A stretch of 19,476 nucleotides of DNA from Pseudomonadota bacterium (lineage in GTDB: Bacteria; Pseudomonadota; Gammaproteobacteria; Burkholderiales; Rhodocyclaceae): positions 1 through 19,476 of the forward strand of contig JAEWVQ010000344.1 of the NCBI GenBank assembly GCA_023459095.1, in the 5' to 3' direction. Each line of letters starts with the position of its first letter. Position 1 is the first letter of the stretch. Below, in pieces: positions 1 to 7,724 of this stretch. The notes beneath the pieces are model-generated. The model saw only the letters and a program-made list of their open reading frames with translations, searched no databases and was not told where the DNA came from. A program made the translations under genes and the position numbers.

Positions 1-529
1 GCACCGAGCCGCCGGTGTCGGTGCCGGTGGCGATCGGCGCCAGGCGCGCGGCCACCGCCGCCGCCGAGCCGCCGGACGAGCCGCCGGGCACACGCGCGGG
101 GTCCCACGGGTTGCGCGCGGGGCCGAAGTGCGAGTTCTCGTTCGACGAGCCCATCGCGAACTCGTCCATGTTGGTCTTGCCCAGACTCACCGCGCCGGCG
201 TTCTTGAGCAGGGTGACGACGTGGGCGTCGTAGGGGCTGACGAAATTGGCCAGCATCTTCGAGCCGCAGGTGGTGCGCACGCCTTCGGTGCAGAACACGT
301 CCTTGTGGGCGAGCGGGATGCCGGTGAGCGGGCCGGCGTCGCCGGCGGCGATGCGGGCGTCGGCGGCGCGCGCGGCGGCGAGCGCGCCGTCACGGTCTAC
401 GGTGATGAAGGCGTTGAGCGCGGGATTGCGGGCGTCGATGCGATCGAGGAAGAGTCCGGCGAGTTCGACGCTGGAAATCTGCCTGGCGTCGAGCGCGCGG
501 CGCAGGTCGGTGAGGGACGCGTTGATCAT
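1..529 (-). CDS. gatA: Asp-tRNA(Asn)/Glu-tRNA(Gln) amidotransferase subunit A, 5' part (truncated by window edge)
   Basis: GatA is the amidase subunit of GatCAB. It releases ammonia from glutamine or asparagine for amidation of Glu-tRNA(Gln) or Asp-tRNA(Asn). Reading the minus strand from the ATG at 529 gives 176 uninterrupted codons running off the left edge, so the C-terminal part lies outside. The amidase-signature triad is visible: Lys76 in GIPLAHKDVF, the cis-Ser at 151 in the PGGSSGGSAAA stretch (149-158), and Ser175 in TDTGGS; the 24-residue spacing of the two serines is that of the family. No strong Shine-Dalgarno precedes the ATG. It lies 56 nt downstream of gatC in the same direction, and gatB is expected beyond the edge. 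A family assignment other than GatA is very unlikely given the gatC neighbour. Confidence 0.96.
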   Translation of the reverse strand, partial: MINASLTDLRRALDARQISSVELAGLFLDRIDARNPALNAFITVDRDGALAAARAADARIAAGDAGPLTGIPLAHKDVFCTEGVRTTCGSKMLANFVSPYDAHVVTLLKNAGAVSLGKTNMDEFAMGSSNENSHFGPARNPWDPARVPGGSSGGSAAAVAARLAPIATGTDTGGSV

Positions 530-585
530 GGCGTGAGGCGTGCGAAGGTGGGGGCGGGCGTCCGGCGGCGCCGGACGGCGCGGGT

Positions 586-873
586 TCATTCGATGACTTT
601 GGGCACCAGGTAGAGGCCGGCCTCGGTCTGCGGCGCGACGGCCTGGAAGGCGGCGCGGCGGTCGCCCTCGCTGACCACGTCGTCGCGCAGCCGGGTGGCG
701 AGTTCCTGCGGATGGCTCATCGGCTCGACCCCGGCGGTGTCGACCGCCTGCATCTGTTCGATGAGGCCGAAGATCCCGTCGAGCTTGCTCCGCGTGGCCT
801 CGATTTCGGCGTCGGAAACCGCGATGCGGGCGAGACGGGCGAGGCGCCCGACCTGTTCATTGGAGAGCGACAT
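586..873 (-). CDS. gatC: Asp-tRNA(Asn)/Glu-tRNA(Gln) amidotransferase subunit C
   Basis: GatC is the small subunit that wraps around and stabilises GatA at the GatA-GatB interface. The 95-residue product is the usual family length. It starts MSLSNEQVGRLARLARI, with the typical N-terminal helix, has a middle segment VDTAGVEPMSHPQE (residues 44-57; the family's V..V.P..HP pattern), and ends in the conserved YLVPKVIE tail. It is the first gene of a gatC-gatA order on the minus strand, divergent from mreB. That arrangement is common in betaproteobacteria. Confidence 0.97.
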   Translation of the reverse strand: MSLSNEQVGRLARLARIAVSDAEIEATRSKLDGIFGLIEQMQAVDTAGVEPMSHPQELATRLRDDVVSEGDRRAAFQAVAPQTEAGLYLVPKVIE

Positions 874-894
874 GGGGTAACAAAACCTGCTGAA

Positions 895-922
895 TCCACA
901 AAGGTTTGTAGGTTATCATAAT
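895..922 (+). promoter_or_regulatory. candidate mreB promoter in the divergent gatC/mreB region
   Basis: TCCACA (895-900, 4/6 match to the -35 consensus), a 16-nt spacer and CATAAT (917-922, 5/6 match to the -10). The core TTATCATAA (913-921) is nearly symmetrical, so its complement TATGAT could serve gatC on the other strand, although no good -35 is visible in that direction. GC-rich hairpins (CCCCG-TC-CGGGG at 931-942 and CCGC-CGG-GCGG at 948-958) would fall in the mreB leader. Assigned by eye only. Confidence 0.35.
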
Positions 923-1002
923 CGTTTCCGCCCCGTCCGGGGCCGGGCCGCCGGGCGGTCCGCGCGCACTCAATTAACCGTTTTACCGGTTCGGAATTTT
1001 TC

Positions 1003-2046
1003 ATGTTCGGCTTTCTGCGTTCCTATTTCTCCAACGATCTGGCGATCGACCTGGGTACCGCCAACACGCTGATTTACGTGCGCGGCAAGGGCATCGTGCT
1101 TGACGAGCCCTCGGTGGTGGCGATCCGCACCGAAGGCGGCCCCAATGCCAAACGCACCATCCAGGCCGTCGGCCACCAGGCCAAGCAGATGCTGGGCAAG
1201 ACCCCCGGCAACATCACCGCGATCCGGCCGATGAAGGATGGCGTGATCGCCGATTTCGTCGTCACCGAGCAGATGATCAAGCAGTTCATCAAGAAGGTGC
1301 ATGACTCCCGCCTGCTCTCGCCCAGCCCGCGCATCATCATCTGCGTGCCCTGCGGTTCGACCCAGGTCGAGCGCCGCGCGATCCGCGACGCGGCGCTGGC
1401 GGCGGGCGCTTCGCAGGTCTACCTGATCGAGGAACCGATGGCGGCGGCGATCGGCGCCGGGTTGCCGGTGTCGGACGCGCTCGGCTCCATGGTCGTCGAC
1501 ATCGGCGGCGGCACCACCGAGGTCGGCGTGATCTCGCTCGGCGGCATGGTCTATGCGGGCAGCGTGCGCGTCGGCGGCGACAAGTTCGACGAGTCCATCG
1601 TCAACTACATCCGCCGCAACTACGGCATGCTGATCGGCGACACCACCGCGGAGAACATCAAGAAGGAGATCGGCTCGGCGTTTCCGGGCTCCGAGGTGCG
1701 CGAGATGGAGGTCAAGGGCCGCAACCTCGCCGAGGGCATTCCGCGCAGCTTCACGATTTCGTCGAACGAGATCCTGGAAGCGCTCACCGAGCCGCTGAAC
1801 CAGATCGTGTCCGCGGTCAAGATCGGTCTCGAGCAGACCCCGCCGGAACTCGGCGCCGACATCGCCGACCGCGGCATGATGCTCACCGGCGGCGGCGCGC
1901 TGGTGCGCGACCTCGACCGCCTGCTGATGGAAGAGACCGGCCTGCCGGTGGTGGTGGCCGAGGACCCGCTGAGCTGCGTGGCGCGCGGCTGCGGCCTCGC
2001 CCTCGACAAGATGGACAAGCTCGGCTCCATCTTCACCTCGGACTGA
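1003..2046 (+). CDS. mreB: rod shape-determining protein MreB (bacterial actin)
   Basis: MreB is the actin homologue that polymerises at the inner membrane and steers side-wall peptidoglycan synthesis by RodA-PBP2. The 347-residue product has the standard length. Visible actin-fold nucleotide motifs are phosphate-1 DLGTANT (16-22), phosphate-2 DIGGGTTE (166-173) and the adenosine motif LTGGGA (294-299). The N-terminus MFGFLRSYFSND is an amphipathic membrane-anchoring stretch like that of other proteobacterial MreBs. The ATG at 1003 gives exactly this N-terminus, although the upstream Shine-Dalgarno is weak (GGAA). It is the first gene of mreBCD-mrdA-rodA. A terminator-like hairpin directly follows the stop. 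Confidence 0.98.
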   Translation: MFGFLRSYFSNDLAIDLGTANTLIYVRGKGIVLDEPSVVAIRTEGGPNAKRTIQAVGHQAKQMLGKTPGNITAIRPMKDGVIADFVVTEQMIKQFIKKVHDSRLLSPSPRIIICVPCGSTQVERRAIRDAALAAGASQVYLIEEPMAAAIGAGLPVSDALGSMVVDIGGGTTEVGVISLGGMVYAGSVRVGGDKFDESIVNYIRRNYGMLIGDTTAENIKKEIGSAFPGSEVREMEVKGRNLAEGIPRSFTISSNEILEALTEPLNQIVSAVKIGLEQTPPELGADIADRGMMLTGGGALVRDLDRLLMEETGLPVVVAEDPLSCVARGCGLALDKMDKLGSIFTSD

Positions 2047-2052
2047 AGCCCG

Positions 2053-2079
2053 TGCCCGGCCCGTCCGGGCATTTCTTTT
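2053..2079 (+). terminator. intra-operon terminator/attenuator between mreB and mreC
   Basis: A perfect 7-bp stem TGCCCGG (2053-2059) / CCGGGCA (2065-2071), loop CCCGT, followed at once by TTTCTTTT (2072-2079). It begins 6 nt after the mreB stop and ends 23 nt before the mreC start. The form is that of an intrinsic terminator. Because no promoter is evident before mreC, partial read-through is the likely mode, giving more mreB than mreCD/mrdA/rodA transcript. Confidence 0.75.
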
Positions 2080-2102
2080 CCTGCCGTCCTTTGATTCCGT
2101 AG

Positions 2103-2993
2103 ATGTCGTTCGTCGGTCATCAGCCGCCTCCCATTTTCCGGCGCGGACCGGCTCCGCTGGTCCGCCTGCTGGTCCTCGTCTCGATCTGCCTGGCGATGCT
2201 GGTGGCGGATCTGCGCTTCCGTTATCTCGAAGTGCTGCGCCAGGGCTTGTCGGTGGTCACCTATCCGCTGCAGATGGCCGCGGCCAAGCCGGCCGACTTC
2301 GTGCGCAATGCCTCGCGCTATTTCGCCACCCTGCTGCAGGTCCAGGTCGAGAATGCGGAGCTGCGCCATCAGCAGCTGGGCTCCGGCGAGCGCCTGTTGC
2401 GCTTCGAGCTGCTCGAGCAGGAGAACGAGCACCTGCGCCGGCTGCTGGGCATGGCGCAGCGCGTCGGGGTGAAGAGCGTGGCTGCGGAGATTCTCTACAA
2501 CGCTCCCGATCCGTTCGCGCGCAAAGTCATTCTCGACCGCGGCGCGCAGCAGGGCGTGGAAGCGGGGCTCGCCGTGGTCGACGCCGGCGGCGTCATCGGC
2601 CAGGTCACGCGGGTTTATCCGGTGCAGTCCGAAGTCACCCTGCTCACCGACCGCAATCAGGCGATTCCGGTGCAGGTCGAGCGCAATGGCCTGCGCGGCG
2701 TGCTGTTCGGCATCGGCCAGGGGCGGCTGGAGCTGCGTTTCGTGATCGCCGGCGCCGACATCCGGCAGGGCGACCGGCTGGTGACCTCCGGACTCGACGG
2801 CGTGTTCGTGCCCGGGCTGCCGGTGGCCGACGTTACCTTGGTGGCGCGCGATGGCGAGGCCTTCGCGCGCATCGAGGCCGACCCGGTGGCCGGGGTCGAG
2901 CGCAGCGTGCAGGTGCTGGTGCTCGGCCGCGCCGAGGCGCCGCCGCCGCCACCGCCCGCGGAGCCGGCCGCCGACGGCAAGGGCAAGCGCTGA
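2103..2993 (+). CDS. mreC: rod shape-determining protein MreC
   Basis: MreC is a bitopic inner-membrane protein whose periplasmic domain binds and activates PBP2. Of 296 residues, about 19-37 form the single membrane helix (LVRLLVLVSICLAMLVADL), about 70-115 a coiled coil rich in E/L/Q (VENAELRHQQ through ENEHLRRLLG), and about 125-270 the double beta-barrel core, with the family's DRGAQQGVEAGLAVVDAGGVIGQV-type stretch and VTLLTDRNQAIPV. The C-terminus is a low-complexity tail with six consecutive prolines followed by a Lys/Arg-rich end. The ATG at 2103 has no clear Shine-Dalgarno. The gene stops one base before the mreD ATG, implying translational coupling. Confidence 0.96.
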   Translation: MSFVGHQPPPIFRRGPAPLVRLLVLVSICLAMLVADLRFRYLEVLRQGLSVVTYPLQMAAAKPADFVRNASRYFATLLQVQVENAELRHQQLGSGERLLRFELLEQENEHLRRLLGMAQRVGVKSVAAEILYNAPDPFARKVILDRGAQQGVEAGLAVVDAGGVIGQVTRVYPVQSEVTLLTDRNQAIPVQVERNGLRGVLFGIGQGRLELRFVIAGADIRQGDRLVTSGLDGVFVPGLPVADVTLVARDGEAFARIEADPVAGVERSVQVLVLGRAEAPPPPPPAEPAADGKGKR

Positions 2994-2994
2994 C

Positions 2995-3516
2995 ATGCAA
3001 CCGACCAACCGTTCCAGCCGCATCCTGTTGCCGGTCAAGCTGTGGTTCATCCACCTGAGCCTGCTGGTCGCGCTCGGCTTGGTGTACATCCCCACCGGGC
3101 GCTTGCCCGCGGTGCCCGACTGGGTGGCGCTGGTGCTTGCCTTCTGGTGCATCCGCGAGCCGCTGCGCATCGGCATGGGCGCCGGCTTCGTGTTTGGCGT
3201 GCTGGTCGATATCGGTCAGGGCGCGGCGATGGGGCAGCATGCGCTGGCCTACGTCGTGCTGGCCTGGCTGGCGAACGGACTGGCGCGCCGCGTGCTGTGG
3301 TTCCCGCCCTTGCAGCAGGCCCTGCACGTGCTGCCCATGCTGCTGGTGTCGCAGCTGCTGATGGTCGCGGTGCGCCTGGTGGCGGGGGCGGAGTTTCCTG
3401 GTTGGTGGTATTTCCTGTCGAGCTTCAGTGGCGTGCTGCTGTGGTGGCCGCTGACCTATCTGCTGCTGCTGCCGCAGTACCAGCCGGTGGACCGCGACGA
3501 CAACCGGCCGATCTGA
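2995..3516 (+). CDS. mreD: rod shape-determining protein MreD
   Basis: MreD is a polytopic inner-membrane member of the elongasome that works with MreC. The product from ATG 2995 is 173 residues, close to the usual ~160-175. It has about five hydrophobic segments, e.g. LWFIHLSLLVALGLVYI (16-32), WVALVLAFWCI and GMGAGFVFGVLVDIGQGA. The G..FG...D...G pattern in the third segment is characteristic of MreD. An upstream-extended reading of this frame exists inside mreC but would lack the family N-terminus. The ATG lies one base after the mreC stop, so this start is preferred. Confidence 0.94.
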   Translation: MQPTNRSSRILLPVKLWFIHLSLLVALGLVYIPTGRLPAVPDWVALVLAFWCIREPLRIGMGAGFVFGVLVDIGQGAAMGQHALAYVVLAWLANGLARRVLWFPPLQQALHVLPMLLVSQLLMVAVRLVAGAEFPGWWYFLSSFSGVLLWWPLTYLLLLPQYQPVDRDDNRPI

Positions 3517-3556
3517 GACCGTTGTCTGCCGACTGCCGCCACGTGAACGCCGCCTC

Positions 3557-5449
3557 ATGACCGAATTCCGCACCCCCGACCAGGAGAGTTCGCGCTTCCG
3601 CCATCGTGTCCTCGCTGCCGGCGCCTTCGTGCTGGTGTGCTTCGGCCTGCTGGTGGCGCGCTTCTACTACCTGCAGGTGGTGCGCCACGACTACTTCCAC
3701 ACCCGCGCCGAGGACAACCGCATCGCGCTGCTGCCGGTGGTGCCCAACCGCGGCACCATCGTCGATCGCAACGGTGTCGTGCTCGCGCGCAACTACGCCG
3801 CGTACACGCTGGAGATCACGCCGTCGCGCACGCGCGGGCTGGAGGAGACGATCGACGAGCTCGCCACGATCATCCCGATCGAGGCCCGCGACCGCCGGCG
3901 CTTCCGCAAGGTGCTGGAGGAGAGCCGCAATTTCGAGAGCGTGCCGATCCGCACCCGCCTGAGCGACGAGGAGGTCGCGCGCTTCATCGCCCAGCGCTAC
4001 CGCTTTCCCGGCGTCGAGGTCCAGGCCCGGCTGTTCCGCGATTACCCGCAGGGCGCGTCGGCCTCGCACGTGATCGGCTACATCGGCCGCATCAACGACC
4101 GCGACGTCGAGCGCATCGAGACGCGCGGCGATGCCGCGAACTACCGCGGCTCCGAGTACATCGGCAAGAGCGGCCTCGAGCTGTCCTACGAAACCGAGCT
4201 GCACGGCGTCACCGGCGTCGAGCAGGTCGAGGTCAATGCCGGCGGGCGCGCGGTGCGCCAGCTGTCGAGCACGCCGGCATCGGCGGGCAACGATCTGGAG
4301 CTGACCCTGGACATCGAGCTGCAGAAGATCGCCGAGGCGGCGTTCGGCCAGCGCCGCGGCGCGCTGGTCGCGATCGAGCCGGAGACCGGCGGCGTGCTCG
4401 CCCTGGTGTCGACGCCGACCTTCGATCCCAACCTGTTCGTCGAGGGCATCTCGACTCAGGACTGGAAGGCGCTCAACGACTCGCCCGACCACCCCCTGCT
4501 CAACCGCGCGATCTACAGCACCTACCCGCCGGGCTCGACGTTCAAGCCCTTCATGGCGCTGGCCGGGCTTGCCACCGGCAAGCGCACCGCGTCGCAGGCG
4601 ATCGCCGACCCCGGGGTGTTCAACTTCGGCGGCCACCGCTTCATGGACGACAAGATCGGCGGTCACGGCATGGTCGATCTTCACAAATCCATCGTGGTGT
4701 CGTGCAACACCTATTACTACCAGCTCGCCAACGACCTCGGCATCGACGGCATCGCCAACTTCATGGCGCCGTTCGGTTTCGGCGCGCGCACCGGCATCGA
4801 CGTGCCGGGCGAGGCCGAGGGCGTGCTGCCGTCGCCGCAATGGAAGAAGAAGCGCTTCCGCAAGCCCGAGCAGCAGCGCTGGTTCGGCGGCGAGACGATC
4901 TCGGTCGGCATCGGCCAGGGCTACAACGCCTACACCCCGCTGCAGCTGGCGAGCGCGCTCGCCACCCTGGTCAATGATGGCAAGGTGTTCCGGCCGCACG
5001 TGGTACGCCACGTGATCGATACCCGCAGCGGCGGCAAGCGCGTGGTCGAGCCCGCGCCCATCCGCCACATTCCGCTGCGCGCCGACCATCTGGCTGCGGT
5101 GCGCCAGGCCATGGTCGATGTGAACAAGAGCGGCACCGGCCGCCGTGCCTTCGCCGGCGCGCCCTACGAGGTCGGCGGCAAGACCGGCACCGCCCAGGTG
5201 TTCTCGCTCAAGGGCGCGAAATACGTCGAGGGCCGCGTCGCCGAGCGCCTGCGCGACCACTCCTGGTTCATCGCCTACGCCCCGGCCGACAAGCCCAAGA
5301 TCGCGCTCGCCGTGCTGGTGGAGAACGGCGGCTTCGGTTCGCAGTCGGCGGCGCCGATCGCGCGCCAGGTGATCGACTACCACCTGCTCGGCAAGCGCCC
5401 GAACCAGCCCGCGCCCGAGGATGCCGACGCGCAGGAGAGCCTCGAATGA
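3557..5449 (+). CDS. mrdA: penicillin-binding protein 2, peptidoglycan D,D-transpeptidase
   Basis: PBP2 crosslinks side-wall peptidoglycan together with the glycosyltransferase RodA. The 630-residue class B PBP has an N-terminal membrane anchor (about 17-37), a pedestal/dimerisation domain beginning near RIALLPVVPNRGTIVDRNG, and a C-terminal transpeptidase domain. Active-site motifs are S327-T-F-K330 (SxxK; Ser327 is the acylated nucleophile), S382-C-N384 (SxN) and K542-T-G544 (KTG). Length and spacing match E. coli PBP2. The gene starts 40 nt after mreD, and its stop overlaps the rodA start as ATGA, pairing the two enzymes translationally. Confidence 0.97.
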   Translation: MTEFRTPDQESSRFRHRVLAAGAFVLVCFGLLVARFYYLQVVRHDYFHTRAEDNRIALLPVVPNRGTIVDRNGVVLARNYAAYTLEITPSRTRGLEETIDELATIIPIEARDRRRFRKVLEESRNFESVPIRTRLSDEEVARFIAQRYRFPGVEVQARLFRDYPQGASASHVIGYIGRINDRDVERIETRGDAANYRGSEYIGKSGLELSYETELHGVTGVEQVEVNAGGRAVRQLSSTPASAGNDLELTLDIELQKIAEAAFGQRRGALVAIEPETGGVLALVSTPTFDPNLFVEGISTQDWKALNDSPDHPLLNRAIYSTYPPGSTFKPFMALAGLATGKRTASQAIADPGVFNFGGHRFMDDKIGGHGMVDLHKSIVVSCNTYYYQLANDLGIDGIANFMAPFGFGARTGIDVPGEAEGVLPSPQWKKKRFRKPEQQRWFGGETISVGIGQGYNAYTPLQLASALATLVNDGKVFRPHVVRHVIDTRSGGKRVVEPAPIRHIPLRADHLAAVRQAMVDVNKSGTGRRAFAGAPYEVGGKTGTAQVFSLKGAKYVEGRVAERLRDHSWFIAYAPADKPKIALAVLVENGGFGSQSAAPIARQVIDYHLLGKRPNQPAPEDADAQESLE

Positions 5450-6588
5450 CCGACATCCGTTTCAATCCGCTGCGCGTGGTGCAGGCCGTGCTGCGCCCCA
5501 TTGATCCGGTGCTGATGCTGATCCTGGCGCTCCTCCTCGGCTACGCCTATGGCCTGATGATGAGCGCCTCGCCCGAGCGCCTGGAGGCGCAGACGATCAA
5601 CACCGTGGTGGCGCTCGCCGCGTTGTGGGCGGCGGCCTGGCTGCCGAGCCAGCGCCTGCTCAGTCTCGCGCTGCCGCTGTACGTGGTCGGGGTCGTGCTG
5701 CTGGTCGCGGTCGAGCTGTTCGGCGAGGTGTCGAAGGGCGCGCAGCGCTGGCTGCACATCGGCGTCACCCGCATCCAGCCCTCGGAGCTGATGAAGATCG
5801 CGATGCCGATGATGCTGGCCTGGTACTTCCAGCAACGCGAAGGGCAAATCGGCCTGCGCGAGTTCATCGTCGCCGGCGCGCTGCTCGTGGTGCCGGGGGG
5901 GCTGATCCTGATCCAGCCCGATCTCGGCACCTGCCTGCTGGTGATGGCGGCCGGCTTCTACGTGATCTTCTTCGCCGGGCTGTCGTGGAAGCTGATCGTG
6001 CCGCTGGCCGCGCTCGGTACCGCCGGCATCGTCGCCATCGTCGGTTTCGGCGACACCCTGTGCCAGCCCGGGGTGGACTGGGTGGTGCTGCACGAGTACC
6101 AGAAGCACCGTGTGTGCACCCTGCTCGATCCGACCCAGGACCCGCTCGGCAGGGGTTTCCACATCATCCAGTCGACGATCGCGATCGGCTCCGGCGGGAT
6201 CGCCGGCAAGGGCTGGATGGACGGCACGCAGACCCACCTCGCCTTCCTCCCCGAGCGCCATACCGACTTCATCTTCGCGGTGCTCGCCGAGGAGTTCGGT
6301 CTGGCCGGCGCGATCGTCCTGCTGCTGACCTATGTCGCCCTGCTGCTGCGCGGCTTCCAGATCGCGGCGCAGGCGCCGACCCTGGCCACCAAGCTGCTCG
6401 CCGGCGCGATCACGATGATCTTCTTCACCTATGCGTTCGTGAACATGGGCATGGTGAGCGGCATCCTGCCCGTGGTCGGGGTGCCGCTGCCCTTCGTCAG
6501 CTACGGGGGAACTGCGCTCGTCACCCTGTGTCTGGGGGTGGGTATCCTGATGAGCATCCGGCGCAGTCGATTGGCCGGCAAGGGCTGA
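5446..6588 (+). CDS. rodA: peptidoglycan glycosyltransferase RodA (SEDS family)
   Basis: RodA polymerises lipid II into glycan strands for side-wall growth in complex with PBP2. The 380-residue product is a polytopic SEDS protein with about ten hydrophobic segments. Diagnostic stretches are GAQRWLHIG...QPSELMKIA, the loop LPERHTDFIFAVLAEEFG with the catalytic Asp274, and the C-terminal GILPVVGVPLPFVSYGGTAL. A good Shine-Dalgarno AGGAGAG (5433-5439), lying inside mrdA, supports the ATG at 5446, which overlaps the mrdA stop. It is the last gene of the mre operon proper, but rlpA follows 12 nt after its stop and may be co-transcribed. Confidence 0.97.
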   Translation: MTDIRFNPLRVVQAVLRPIDPVLMLILALLLGYAYGLMMSASPERLEAQTINTVVALAALWAAAWLPSQRLLSLALPLYVVGVVLLVAVELFGEVSKGAQRWLHIGVTRIQPSELMKIAMPMMLAWYFQQREGQIGLREFIVAGALLVVPGGLILIQPDLGTCLLVMAAGFYVIFFAGLSWKLIVPLAALGTAGIVAIVGFGDTLCQPGVDWVVLHEYQKHRVCTLLDPTQDPLGRGFHIIQSTIAIGSGGIAGKGWMDGTQTHLAFLPERHTDFIFAVLAEEFGLAGAIVLLLTYVALLLRGFQIAAQAPTLATKLLAGAITMIFFTYAFVNMGMVSGILPVVGVPLPFVSYGGTALVTLCLGVGILMSIRRSRLAGKG

Positions 6589-6600
6589 AGATTGCGGGCG

Positions 6601-7620
6601 ATGAATTCCATTTCTTCCTTTTTGGCGGTCGGCGTGCCGTCTTCGCGCGGGTGGGCGCTCTTGCGCCGCCGTGCCTGCCAGGGCGGCGTGCTGCTCGCCG
6701 CAGTGCTGCTGACGGCGTGCAGTTCCGGCCCGGTGCGCCAGGCCGGCACCGGCGCCGCGGAGCCCGCAGTGGGCGCCCCCACTGCGCCGAACGCGCGGCG
6801 CGGCGGCGGTTATTACAAGGACGACGGCCCCGACGACACGCCGCCCGCCAACCTCGATGCGGTGCCCGACGCGGTGCCCCGCGTCGAGCCCCTGCATCGC
6901 TTCGCCAACCGGCCGTATACCGCGCTGGGGCATAGTTTCGTGCCGGCGACCACGCTCGCGCCGTATCGCGAGCGTGGGCTGGCGAGTTGGTACGGCCGGC
7001 GCTTCCACGGCAAGCCGACGTCGAGCGGCGAACCCTACGACATGTACGCGATGACCGCGGCGCATCCGACCCTGCCGATTCCGAGTTACGCCCGCGTCAC
7101 CCACGTGCCGAGCGGGCGTTCGGTGGTGGTGCGCGTCAATGACCGCGGCCCGTTCCACAAGGGGCGCCTGATCGACCTGTCCTATACCGCAGCCCACCGC
7201 CTCGGCTACATCAACGCGGGCAGTGCCGAGGTCGAGGTCGAGCAGATCCTGCCCGACGAGATTCCGATGGTGGCGAGCGCGAACCCGGTGCCGCCGCTGC
7301 CCGGGCGGCGCGGGCCCGAGGCGGCGCCGGTCGCGCCCGGTGCGCCGCTCGCCACCACGGTGTCGGAGCCGGGGCTGAAGGTGCAGGGCAGCGGGGTGTT
7401 CCTGCAACTCGGCGTGTTCGCCTCGCGCGACAACGCCGAGGGCTTTCGTGCCACCGTCGAGCGCGAGGTCGCGGCCTATGCCGAGCGTCTCGAGCTGTTC
7501 GCCGACGACGGCCGCTTCCGCCTGCACGCGGGGCCTTATGCATCGGTCGAGGCTGCGCGCGAAGCGGCGCTGCGCATCGCCGACGCGCTCAAGCTCAACC
7601 CCTTCGTGGTCGTGCGCTGA
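6601..7620 (+). CDS. rlpA: septal/endolytic peptidoglycan transglycosylase RlpA, lipoprotein
   Basis: RlpA cleaves glycan strands lacking stem peptides; the lipoprotein sits at the outer membrane. From the ATG at 6601 it is 339 residues: a signal peptide with lipobox LLTAC (Cys40), a low-complexity linker, a double-psi beta-barrel domain from about residue 126 (GLASWYGRRFHGKPTSSGEPYD; later VVVRVNDRGPFHKGRLIDLS), and a C-terminal SPOR domain (about 265-339, VFLQLGVFASRDNAEGF...) that binds denuded glycan. The start is uncertain. A TTG at 6592 adds three residues, and a GTG at codon 12 would give a shorter, more typical n-region before the lipobox. It follows rodA by 12 nt, as in many proteobacteria. 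Confidence 0.93.
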   Translation: MNSISSFLAVGVPSSRGWALLRRRACQGGVLLAAVLLTACSSGPVRQAGTGAAEPAVGAPTAPNARRGGGYYKDDGPDDTPPANLDAVPDAVPRVEPLHRFANRPYTALGHSFVPATTLAPYRERGLASWYGRRFHGKPTSSGEPYDMYAMTAAHPTLPIPSYARVTHVPSGRSVVVRVNDRGPFHKGRLIDLSYTAAHRLGYINAGSAEVEVEQILPDEIPMVASANPVPPLPGRRGPEAAPVAPGAPLATTVSEPGLKVQGSGVFLQLGVFASRDNAEGFRATVEREVAAYAERLELFADDGRFRLHAGPYASVEAAREAALRIADALKLNPFVVVR

Positions 7621-7638
7621 ACATTGGCTTGAAACAAA

Positions 7639-7659
7639 CCCTGTCCATTTTGGTCAGGG
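7639..7659. other. inverted repeat overlapping the dacA promoter -35
   Basis: Arms CCCTGTCC (7639-7646) and GGTCAGGG (7652-7659) pair with one T-T mismatch around the loop ATTTT. The right arm covers most of the -35 hexamer. It lies 18 nt after the rlpA stop and is not followed by a T-run, so it is a poor intrinsic terminator. An operator or a rlpA mRNA 3'-end hairpin are both possible. Confidence 0.45.
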
Positions 7660-7679
7660 ATGGTGGGGCGTCCTATAAT
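7651..7679 (+). promoter_or_regulatory. sigma70-type promoter of dacA
   Basis: TGGTCA (7651-7656, 4/6 match to the -35), a 17-nt spacer and a perfect TATAAT -10 (7674-7679). The likely start site is near 7686, about 40 nt before the dacA ATG. This makes dacA, and probably dat onward, a transcription unit separate from rlpA. Confidence 0.75.
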
Positions 7680-7724
7680 TTTGCGCCCCGCCCGCCTCTT
7701 CCATTCTCTCCAGGTTATTTCCCG

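Noticed and set aside
1620..3176. 518-codon open frame on the minus strand across mreB-mreD
   Set aside because: It lies opposite well-supported genes, is rich in His/Arg/Gln/Ala as expected from reading GC-rich genes backwards, and has no recognisable domain.
3425..5383. 652-codon minus-strand open frame opposite mrdA
   Set aside because: Shadow of a PBP2 gene that has all its active-site motifs; low-complexity composition rich in Ala/Arg/Asp/His.
5377..7527. 716-codon minus-strand open frame opposite rodA and rlpA
   Set aside because: Longest antisense frame, but composition (His/Gln/Arg/Asp repeats) is a GC-bias artefact; it crosses two confidently assigned genes.
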